A stretch of 11,730 nt of DNA, from positions 1 through 11,730 of the forward strand of contig JALSQL010000066.1 in assembly GCA_026985435.1 (NCBI GenBank), read 5' to 3'. Of this stretch, positions 6,956 to 11,730 are shown one piece after another; position 1 is the stretch's first letter, and every line of letters begins with the position of its first letter. A model generated the notes under the pieces. The model did no database searches, was not told the origin of the DNA, and was given only the letters and a program-made list of their open reading frames with translations. Source of the DNA: Acidilobaceae archaeon. GTDB lineage: Archaea; Thermoproteota; Thermoprotei_A; Sulfolobales; Acidilobaceae. The position numbers and the translations under genes were made by a program.

Positions 6956-8650
6956 CTAGCCGATTATTTCAACGTTAGCGCTTAGGTCGGGGTCGGCCTT
7001 CACCTTCTGCACTATGTAGTCCACGCCCTGGTCCGGCGTCATCTCGCCGCGGATAACCTTGTCCACGGCGTCCGCGAATATCCCGGCGAGCTTATCGTAG
7101 AGCGGGTGGCTCGGGGCGAAGTGCGTGTAGTCCAGCATGTACGTCACGTTGGCTAGGAACTGTATGTTTATCGGGTCAGCCGTCTTGTCTATTATGTCCG
7201 CTATCTTGCTGAGCACGTCCTGGTGCAGGCCTAGCTGGTGGTTCCTCAGCTTCTCGACCCACTGTGGGTCCTTCAGGAGGTTAGCCGCCTTCTTCGAGAC
7301 GGGCAGGTGGGCGCTTATCACGCTGTGTATGGCGTTTATCTCGGGGTCGCTAGCCTTTACAACTATTAGGAAGGCCAGCTCCTGGTAGGCCTTCCTGTAG
7401 TTGGCATCGTTGTAGTGTGGGTTCTCCTTGCCAGCGTTCGCCGCTATCATCCACATGAAGGGCTGGCTGAGGGTTACCGGCTGCTTGCCCGGCTCGCCGG
7501 CCGGGAAGAGCGTGTAGTAGAACTTCTCCGCGACCTCCTCCGGGGTTAGGGGCCTCCTCTCCCCGGTCTTGGGGTCCAGGTAGTACTTCTTGGACTGCCA
7601 CTCTGTCCAGTACCACGTGCCGCCTATGTCGAAGAGCGTGTTACCATCGCCGCCGTCGGCCTTCCTCTCCCCTACTATGGTCGGGTGTATCTGGGTGCCC
7701 CAGTCCCAGCTCATGATATCTCTCGGCAGGAGGCCGTCGCGGGCGAACTGGTACTCTACCTGGAACCACTTCTTTATCGCCACCTTATCTACGACGAGCT
7801 TGCCGGTCTGCGGGTCGTAGAGCTTCCCGCCGAAGGCGAAGATGAACTGTATCAGGTCGGGGTGGGCGCTGCCCTTCCTGTGTATGAGGCCCCAGTCCGC
7901 GCAGCCCTTCTCGACGGCCTCCTTCGCCTTCTGGTAGACGTCCTGCCAGGTGAACTGGCCGTTCTTCACCTTCTCGTCGAGCCCTCTTAGGTCCCAGCCC
8001 ATGCACCTAGCAACATCCTTCCTTATGTAGAGCGGGCGCGCCTCGGTGTCCTGGGGGATGCCGTACTGCTTGCCCTGGTACTGGCCAGCCTTCATTAGCG
8101 TCTGGAAGAAGTCGCTGAAGTACCCCTGATACTTCTGTACCCACGGGGTGAGATCCAGCAGCCTCCCCTGGCTCGCCAGGGGTGCTATGTAGATGTAGCT
8201 GTTCACGAAGAAGTCACCGTTCTCCCCGAGCTCATACTTACTCTTGAAGTTGTCGTACTGCTTCTTGAAGTCGGGGCTCCAGTCGGTCTTAATGGTGATC
8301 TTCACGTTTACCCCATTCTCACTCCACAAGTCATTGATGTCCTCAGCAGCCTCAACTATGCCATACATCCTCATGACAGAGTTGGGGTCACCAGCTGCCA
8401 TGACCGTATATGTGACCTGGCCCACACCATGCTCCTCGAGCCAGCGCCCTATCGCCAGAGCGTCCTTCGTGAAGTTACCCGTGAGCTCGGGTGGCGCCGC
8501 TGCCGCCCCGCCAGCCGTGCCAGCGCTAGTGGTGGCCGCGCCGCCTCCGCCACCCCTGCTGGCCAGCCACGCGGCGGCGCCAGCGACTATGATTACTACC
8601 ACGACGATTACCGCGGCCACACTCCTGCTGATCGCCCGCCGCCCAGCCAT
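6956..8650 (-). CDS. Extracellular solute-binding protein of a carbohydrate-type ABC transporter
   Basis: Surface-anchored binding protein, 564 residues, that captures the solute for the permease pair downstream. The N-terminus is basic (RRAISRS), followed by a hydrophobic helix at about 11-30, then a Gly/Ala/Thr linker at 32-55 typical of archaeal surface proteins, and a large soluble domain of the MalE/UgpB type (family 1 binding proteins): DLTPWVQKY, GKQYGIPQDTEARPLYIRKD, a WQDVYQKAKEA helix and an SAHLPVSKKA segment. The residues R5-A6-I7-S8 fit the cleavage pattern of archaeal class III (pilin-like) signal peptides; a plain membrane anchor is the alternative. The start is ATG at 8650 with GGGGTGGTG just upstream. 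It is the first gene of the operon. The many Trp, Tyr and Asp residues suit sugar binding, but the ligand is unknown. Confidence 0.85.
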   Translation of the reverse strand: MAGRRAISRSVAAVIVVVVIIVAGAAAWLASRGGGGGAATTSAGTAGGAAAAPPELTGNFTKDALAIGRWLEEHGVGQVTYTVMAAGDPNSVMRMYGIVEAAEDINDLWSENGVNVKITIKTDWSPDFKKQYDNFKSKYELGENGDFFVNSYIYIAPLASQGRLLDLTPWVQKYQGYFSDFFQTLMKAGQYQGKQYGIPQDTEARPLYIRKDVARCMGWDLRGLDEKVKNGQFTWQDVYQKAKEAVEKGCADWGLIHRKGSAHPDLIQFIFAFGGKLYDPQTGKLVVDKVAIKKWFQVEYQFARDGLLPRDIMSWDWGTQIHPTIVGERKADGGDGNTLFDIGGTWYWTEWQSKKYYLDPKTGERRPLTPEEVAEKFYYTLFPAGEPGKQPVTLSQPFMWMIAANAGKENPHYNDANYRKAYQELAFLIVVKASDPEINAIHSVISAHLPVSKKAANLLKDPQWVEKLRNHQLGLHQDVLSKIADIIDKTADPINIQFLANVTYMLDYTHFAPSHPLYDKLAGIFADAVDKVIRGEMTPDQGVDYIVQKVKADPDLSANVEIIG

Positions 8651-8658
8651 GCCACACC

Positions 8659-8679
8659 ACCCCGAAGGGTCTCTAACCC
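8659..8679 (-). promoter_or_regulatory. Two mutually exclusive small hairpins over the binding-protein SD
   Basis: In the mRNA, GGGU (8679-8676) can pair with ACCC (8670-8667) across a 5-base loop. The same ACCC can instead pair with GGGU (8662-8659) across a UUCG loop closed by C-G, a known extra-stable tetraloop. The second hairpin covers part of the GGGGTGGTG that precedes the ATG at 8650. Stems are only 4 bp, so function in a hyperthermophile is uncertain. Confidence 0.3.
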
Positions 8680-8691
8680 GTTTTCAGGTTG

Positions 8692-8724
8692 TATAGGAGC
8701 GATTGTGCTCCACGTCTATAGGAG
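8692..8724 (-). promoter_or_regulatory. Operator-like dyad with flanking direct repeats
   Basis: The octamer TATAGGAG occurs at 8692-8699 and again at 8717-8724, a 25-base spacing. Between them lies a perfect dyad GGAGC-N6-GCTCC at 8696-8711. The element covers the transcription start predicted from the TATA box at 8736-8743, the position of a typical archaeal repressor site. Alternatively, the TATA cores inside the octamers could be secondary promoter boxes. No regulator can be assigned. Confidence 0.35.
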
Positions 8725-8735
8725 AGGGCTACATG

Positions 8736-8743
8736 CTTTTAAG
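8736..8743 (-). promoter_or_regulatory. TATA box of the sugar-type ABC operon
   Basis: The minus strand reads CTTAAAAG, preceded by CAAAAA, which fits a crenarchaeal box A with a purine-rich BRE. It sits in the most A/T-rich patch of the window. The predicted transcription start is near 8714, giving a leader of about 60 bases before the ATG at 8650. The rest of the 192-base gap (8651-8842) holds the dyad, the leader hairpins, and a 14-base interrupted palindrome CCCTGG-TC-CCAGGG at 8799-8812 past the end of the upstream gene, without a T-tract. Confidence 0.55.
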
Positions 8744-8842
8744 TTTTTGAAACATCACAGTGCCCCACAGTAACGTAGCATCATGCCACGGCGGCTGCCC
8801 CTGGTCCCAGGGCCCGCCAGAGTCACCGGGGGCCAGGTCGCC

Positions 8843-9532
8843 CTAGCCCGTGGGCGGCTTCCCCGACCGGTTTGCGCTCCCCTCGTGCTCTGCTGGCGAG
8901 CGTGTCGACCCTATCGCCTTCCTCACGGCGCTTATCATGGCCTTTGCCAGGCTCTCCTTGCCGGGGTACTCGTTCGGTGGCATGTACTCCACAATTATCC
9001 TCTCATCTCCTAGGGCCGCGGCTTGGCTGGCCAGCCTCTTGTCCCCCGTGAAGAATACCACGAGCTTGCCCTGAGAGGCCAGGTTCTCCACTAGTGATAG
9101 CACGTCGTAGTCGTCCCTGGCCGGCTGCTTGTATACCCTGCCAACCCTGACCGGCCTCTCGAGCCCGCGGCCGACGACCTCGTGCAGCTCTACTCCGGGC
9201 ACCTCCCTGGCGACTATATCGGCGAACCCCCTGAACATCTGGTCGAAAACGGCGGCCACGGCCAACCCCTGCCCGCCAGCCTCCCGCCTCTCCGGCGGCG
9301 GAGCCGCCTGCGGAGCCCCGGAGGCGGGGCCCTGCGGCCCCGGCTGGGCTCCCGCCTCGCCAGCGCTGGGGGCTCTAGCCTCCAGCGTCGCGAGCACCCT
9401 CCCCTCGACTAGGAGTACACGGGCCTGGCCGCCAGCGCTGGCGAGTGCCCTCGCCAGCTCGTCGAGCGACCTGGCGACCGTGACCCTCTCGCCAGCTATG
9501 ACCACCGCGGTGACCCTGCCGCCCTCCGGCAC
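8843..9532 (-). CDS. Uncharacterised two-domain protein with PIN-like C-terminal half
   Basis: I do not recognise this protein with certainty. It has 229 residues in three parts: a small alpha/beta segment at 1-52 (TAVVIAGERVTVARSLDELA, then RVLLVEGRVLATLEA), a linker rich in Ala, Gly and Pro at about 53-88, and a folded C-terminal half at about 89-208, with a polar tail. The C-terminal half contains DDYDVLSLVENL and then VVFFTGDKRLA, which recalls the acidic helix and the TGD/TND-K-LA strand of PIN nucleases; a clear first catalytic Asp is not obvious (Asp97 in AAVFDQMF is a candidate). The start is GTG at 9532 because the frame upstream has no start before a stop at 9599-9601; GGGGGAT ends 8 bases ahead. 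It lies between the HAD gene and the ABC operon on the same strand, separated by 55 and 192 bases. Confidence 0.7.
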   Translation of the reverse strand: MPEGGRVTAVVIAGERVTVARSLDELARALASAGGQARVLLVEGRVLATLEARAPSAGEAGAQPGPQGPASGAPQAAPPPERREAGGQGLAVAAVFDQMFRGFADIVAREVPGVELHEVVGRGLERPVRVGRVYKQPARDDYDVLSLVENLASQGKLVVFFTGDKRLASQAAALGDERIIVEYMPPNEYPGKESLAKAMISAVRKAIGSTRSPAEHEGSANRSGKPPTG

Positions 9533-9570
9533 GCCTGCTATCCCCCGCGCCTGGGCTTGTAGCGCCTCGT

Positions 9571-9577
9571 TAAATCG
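9571..9577 (-). promoter_or_regulatory. Possible TATA box of the PIN-like gene
   Basis: The minus strand reads CGATTTA in the 55-base gap between the HAD stop at 9588 and the GTG at 9532. The spacing would put transcription start near 9548 and leave a short leader containing GGGGGAT. The match to a crenarchaeal box is modest, so read-through from the HAD gene is an alternative. Confidence 0.3.
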
Positions 9578-9587
9578 CTGGGCCGCC

Positions 9588-10211
9588 TTAGGGGTCGTCT
9601 AGTAGCTCCCCTATCTTCTCTAGGAGCCTCTCGGCCTCGCCCGGCCTCCAGAGGCCCCTGGTCCTGATGGGGGTTACCCCTAGCGGTGCGTGTAGCTCTA
9701 TGTCGTAGTCCGAGTCCCCTATGAATAGTATCTCGCACCTCCTAACTCCAAGCATGGCCCCCAGAGCCTTGACGTGGGGCTCCCCCTTCCCCATGCCGGT
9801 CTCGGGGTCGTGGCATAGCACGCCGTCGAAGACCCGGGTTAGCTGGGGGTTGCTTGAAACCACGCTGCACTCGTTGTTCGTCGAGAGGAACACCTGAAGT
9901 CCCATCTCCCTGGCCCTGGCGGCGAAGCGCTCCACCTCGGGGCTCAGCGTCACCCTTCTAAGCATGGCCCGCTTCTCCTCCTCGAACCTGGACGCGGCGG
10001 CCTCCAGGGCCTCCCCCCGAAGGCCCATGAGTCTGAGCTGCTCTCGGAACGGCCTGCCGGCCGTGGCTAGGTAGAGCCTCCTGGCCTCCTCCCGGGGGAT
10101 GCCCGCCACCTCCTCTATTATCCTAGAGGCCGCGTCCGCGTACCACTCCATAGTGTCAACTACGGTGCCGTCGAAGTCTAGGAGCACTACCCTTGGAGTG
10201 CACTCCTGCAT
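9588..10211 (-). CDS. HAD-superfamily phosphatase
   Basis: Cytoplasmic Mg-dependent hydrolase, probably a small-molecule phosphatase of the phosphoglycolate/beta-phosphoglucomutase-like group. The product has 207 residues. Motif I is LLDFDGTVVD with nucleophile Asp12 and acid/base Asp14; motif II is FLSTNN with Ser110 or Thr111; motif III is Lys142 in GKGEPHVKA; motif IV is GDSDYD with Asp166 and Asp170. Residues about 20-90 form a helical cap of type C1. The start is ATG at 10211 and overlaps the upstream GDPD gene by 25 bases; GAGGGT sits directly before it and GGTGAA slightly farther. Tight coupling to the GDPD gene suggests a shared pathway, for example dephosphorylating the glycerol phosphate that GDPD releases, but the substrate is not readable from the sequence. 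Confidence 0.82.
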   Translation of the reverse strand: MQECTPRVVLLDFDGTVVDTMEWYADAASRIIEEVAGIPREEARRLYLATAGRPFREQLRLMGLRGEALEAAASRFEEEKRAMLRRVTLSPEVERFAARAREMGLQVFLSTNNECSVVSSNPQLTRVFDGVLCHDPETGMGKGEPHVKALGAMLGVRRCEILFIGDSDYDIELHAPLGVTPIRTRGLWRPGEAERLLEKIGELLDDP

Positions 10212-10867
10212 ACCCTCTTCACCATCCCCGGGAAGTCGGTTATTATAATGTCGACCCCCAGCCTGGCCAGCCTCGCCGCCTCGTGCTCGTCGTTCACAAC
10301 CCAGGCGGCCACTATCAGGCCCTCCCTCCGAGCCTCCTCCACCAGCCCCTCGTCAATATACGTGCTCTCTATGGTGAAGCCCGAGGCGCCCGCCTGCTTG
10401 GCCAGCAGCGCCGGGCTCGGAGGCCTGCTCTGGAGGCTTAGGACCACCAGGGCGCCCGGGGCCTCCCTCAGGGCTTCCCTGGCCTCGTCGTGGAACCTGG
10501 TCGACACCACTAGGGGCCTCCACTCCCTGACCTCGCGTGGGAGCGTGGAGAGTATCCTCGCGGTACCCCTGGCCTTGAGGTCCAGCCAGAGTATGGCGCC
10601 CCTCGGCAGCAGGGCGGCCAGCTCCCCGGGGCTCACACCCGGGGTCAGGTGCACGCCCGAGAGTATGCTAGCCAGCCGCTCGCGTAGCAGCGGGTACCTG
10701 CGCCTGCTGGGTGGGTGGCTTATGACTAGCCGCCCCGACTCGTCCAGGTACAAGTCTACCTCCACGCCGTCGGCCCCGCTCCTCAAGTGCTTCCTTATCC
10801 ACCTCCTAGTGTTAGCCCTGTGGCCGACCACCCAGGGGCACCCGTCACTCCTCGCTGGCAGCACCAC
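10187..10867 (-). CDS. Glycerophosphodiester phosphodiesterase (GDPD family)
   Basis: Hydrolyses glycerophosphodiesters to glycerol phosphate and an alcohol; no signal peptide is seen, so it is probably cytoplasmic. It has 226 residues, the usual size of a single TIM-barrel GDPD. Motifs counted from the GTG at 10867: VVGHRAN with His16 and Arg17, GVEVDL with Glu36 and Asp38 (metal ligands), ISHPP with His51 (catalytic in the family), LDLK at 95-98 in the place of the usual E-x-K, WVVN at 189-192 and GVDIIITDFPG near 204-214. The usual HD after strand 2 is HP here. In-frame starts are TTG 10870, GTG 10867 and GTG 10864; AGGGGTGG at 10881-10874 favours 10867. It overlaps both its upstream gene and the HAD gene, so it is translationally coupled to both. 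Confidence 0.83.
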   Translation of the reverse strand: MVLPARSDGCPWVVGHRANTRRWIRKHLRSGADGVEVDLYLDESGRLVISHPPSRRRYPLLRERLASILSGVHLTPGVSPGELAALLPRGAILWLDLKARGTARILSTLPREVREWRPLVVSTRFHDEAREALREAPGALVVLSLQSRPPSPALLAKQAGASGFTIESTYIDEGLVEEARREGLIVAAWVVNDEHEAARLARLGVDIIITDFPGMVKRVCRSALQG

Positions 10868-11333
10868 CAACCGCCACCCCTAGGCACTCCATGTCGAGGC
10901 CCAGCACCTCCTCGGCAGCCTCCGCCAGCAGGGCCTCGCAGTAGCCGCCGTGCCTCCTCAGCTCCCTAATGGCGGGGACTAGGAGGTCATCTATAATCCT
11001 GAGCCTCGCGGTGGAGGCCGTCTCGTCGCCCCGGGCCTCCGCGAGCACCAGCAGGCCGAGGTAGACTAGCAGGTGCGCCAGGCTATCCGGGGGCACGGCC
11101 CCGGATGCTACTGGCACCACGCCCCTCTCAGCCATGGCCTCGAGCATCTCGTCCCTAGCCGCCTCGCCGAGCAGGCCCCCGAGCGAGACTGGGTTGGGTG
11201 TCGAGCCGCACTCCACGACGAACAGCTGGGCTAGGGGCACCTCGCTACCCCGGGGCTCGGATCTGACGGCGGCGAGGGCCTCACCCAGGCTTAGGTAGGA
11301 CTCAGCCACGGTTTCATAGTCGCACGCGCCCAC
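10845..11333 (-). CDS. Uncharacterised small helical protein, weakly TorD-like
   Basis: I cannot name this protein with confidence. It has 162 residues, no signal peptide and no membrane segment, and appears mostly helical. The stretch at about 81-135 (VPPDSLAHLLVYLGLLVLAE, then the segment ending LLVPAIRELRRH) recalls the P-D-x-L helix and the L-x-P-W helix of TorD/NarJ chaperones, which assist molybdoenzyme maturation, although the usual Trp is missing and no molybdoenzyme gene is in the window. Four Cys residues are scattered (4, 42, 128, 150). The start is GTG at 11333, with no clear SD. Its 3' end overlaps the GDPD start by 23 bases, so it is the first gene of the overlapping trio. Confidence 0.65.
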   Translation of the reverse strand: MGACDYETVAESYLSLGEALAAVRSEPRGSEVPLAQLFVVECGSTPNPVSLGGLLGEAARDEMLEAMAERGVVPVASGAVPPDSLAHLLVYLGLLVLAEARGDETASTARLRIIDDLLVPAIRELRRHGGYCEALLAEAAEEVLGLDMECLGVAVGGAASEE

Positions 11334-11522
11334 ACCGGAGCCTACCCGCTGGCCAGCCAGCGCTGGTATGAGGGGAAAAAGACTCCCATACAGGGGCTGG
11401 GCTGGCGGGGTTGGCGTGCCGTGGCGTTGGCTGCCCGCTAGGGTGTGGCCCTAGGCGGGGTGGAGGGCTAGGCTGCGAGAACCGGGGGGCCGCTGGCGCG
11501 GGGTAGGATAGGGGGTGGAGGG
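11334..11522 (-). other. Intergenic region with weak promoter signals
   Basis: This 189-base gap separates the RHH gene from the small helical protein. It contains a T-tract on the minus strand (CTTTTTC, 11381-11375) that could end the RHH transcript, weak TATA-like cores (TGTATGG at 11392-11386, TCATACC at 11371-11365), and a 10-base palindrome CCAGCGCTGG at 11357-11366. No convincing gene is seen in it. Confidence 0.35.
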
Positions 11523-11528
11523 CTAGGC
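11457..11528. repeat. 17-base perfect direct repeat
   Basis: The sequence GGGGTGGAGGGCTAGGC occurs at 11457-11473 and at 11512-11528, a period of 55 bases. The second copy contains the stop codon and last codons of the RHH gene. It may be a small tandem duplication or a paired protein-binding site. Confidence 0.6.
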
Positions 11529-11730
11529 CTCTAGTCCCACCTGGCCAGGGGAGTAGCCTAGAGCGTTCGGGGCCCTTAGCCAGCTGCTCTCTGCTGGTAT
11601 GCCGGCGCTCCACAGCTCCCTCTTGAGGAGCTCCCTGACCGCCGTCCTTATCACCTCGCTCCTGCTGCTATAGCGGCCTGCCCGCACGAGCTCCTCTATC
11701 CCCTCGACGTAGATATCCGGCATCTTTACT
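11523..11730 (-). CDS. Ribbon-helix-helix (CopG-type) regulator (5' partial)
   Basis: Small DNA-binding protein, probably a homodimeric repressor. The visible part has VKMPDIYVEGIEELVRAGRY followed by SSRSEVIRTAVRELLKREL: a beta strand for DNA contact, then two helices joined by the YSSRSE turn, the classic CopG/RHH pattern. An ATG exists at 11723, but the frame continues upstream with Val-Lys to the window edge; the DNA-contacting strand normally needs several residues before MPD, so the true start is probably outside. After the RHH domain there is a non-conserved tail of about 28 residues (from SAGIPAESSW on) whose last codons lie in the 17-base repeat. Many such proteins are antitoxins or autoregulators; no toxin gene is visible here. 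Confidence 0.8.
   Translation of the reverse strand, partial: VKMPDIYVEGIEELVRAGRYSSRSEVIRTAVRELLKRELWSAGIPAESSWLRAPNALGYSPGQVGLEA

Noticed and set aside
8735..8786. Possible C/D-box guide RNA (GTGATGT and ATGATGC on the minus strand)
   Set aside because: Both boxes deviate from RUGAUGA and no matching CUGA D or D' boxes lie at suitable spacing.
8799..8812. Interrupted palindrome CCCTGG-TC-CCAGGG as a terminator of the PIN-like gene
   Set aside because: The loop is too small for a full RNA stem and no T-tract follows; mentioned only within the promoter-region note.
9290..9315. GC-rich dyad CTCCG-GC-GGCGG-AG-CCGCC-TG-CGGAG
   Set aside because: It lies in the Ala/Gly/Pro linker codons of the PIN-like gene; low-complexity GC-rich coding DNA gives such dyads easily.
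11314..11613. 99-residue open frame on the minus strand across the gap and the RHH gene
   Set aside because: Pro/Ser-rich composition without a domain, overlaps two better genes in other frames and has no good SD; typical open frame of GC-rich DNA.
1..11730. CRISPR arrays, insertion sequences, tRNA and rRNA genes
   Set aside because: No spaced identical repeats, transposase-like frames or tRNA-like cloverleaf motifs were seen; the non-coding gaps are all under 200 bases.

Overview
The window looks like part of the chromosome of a GC-rich hyperthermophilic crenarchaeote, probably Desulfurococcales-like. This rests on a gene for ribosomal protein S25e (archaeal/eukaryotic only), heavy use of AGG for Arg and ATA for Ile, frequent GTG/TTG starts, TAG as the commonest stop (9 of 13 genes), very tight gene packing, archaeal TATA-like boxes and strong Shine-Dalgarno (SD) motifs. 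The genus is an inference and cannot be fixed by reading alone. Both end genes are cut by the window edges.

Layout. (1) Positions 1-3472, plus strand: a three-gene thiamine ABC importer operon, thiB (5' cut off), thiP (fused two-domain permease) and thiQ (ATPase), each overlapping the next by about 10 bases. (2) 3450-3779, minus: ribosomal protein S25e with its own promoter; its 3' end overlaps the 3' end of thiQ convergently by 23 bases. (3) 3844-8650, minus: a complete carbohydrate-type (MalEFGK/UgpBAEC family) ABC importer, transcribed as binding protein, two permeases, ATPase. It is preceded by a 192-base promoter/leader region rich in dyads. A 9-bp perfect inverted repeat followed by TTTTTCT lies between the binding protein gene and the first permease and encloses that permease's start codon. 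(4) 8843-11333, minus: an uncharacterised two-domain protein with a PIN-like C-terminal half, a HAD phosphatase, a glycerophosphodiester phosphodiesterase (GDPD) and a small helical protein faintly like TorD chaperones; the last three overlap at their ends. (5) 11523-11730, minus: a ribbon-helix-helix (CopG-type) regulator whose first codons lie beyond the right edge.

How the parts may work together. thiBPQ imports thiamine or its phosphates. The second transporter imports a sugar-like solute of unknown identity. The same-strand GDPD and HAD phosphatase resemble the content of bacterial ugp loci (glycerol-phosphate importer plus UgpQ), so a glycerophosphodiester or polyol-phosphate salvage role is a testable alternative to simple sugar import. 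The most interesting non-coding signal is the hairpin-plus-T-tract between binding protein and permease. It could terminate or attenuate transcription, or hide the permease start, so that binding protein is made in excess. No CRISPR array, insertion sequence, tRNA or rRNA gene was seen.
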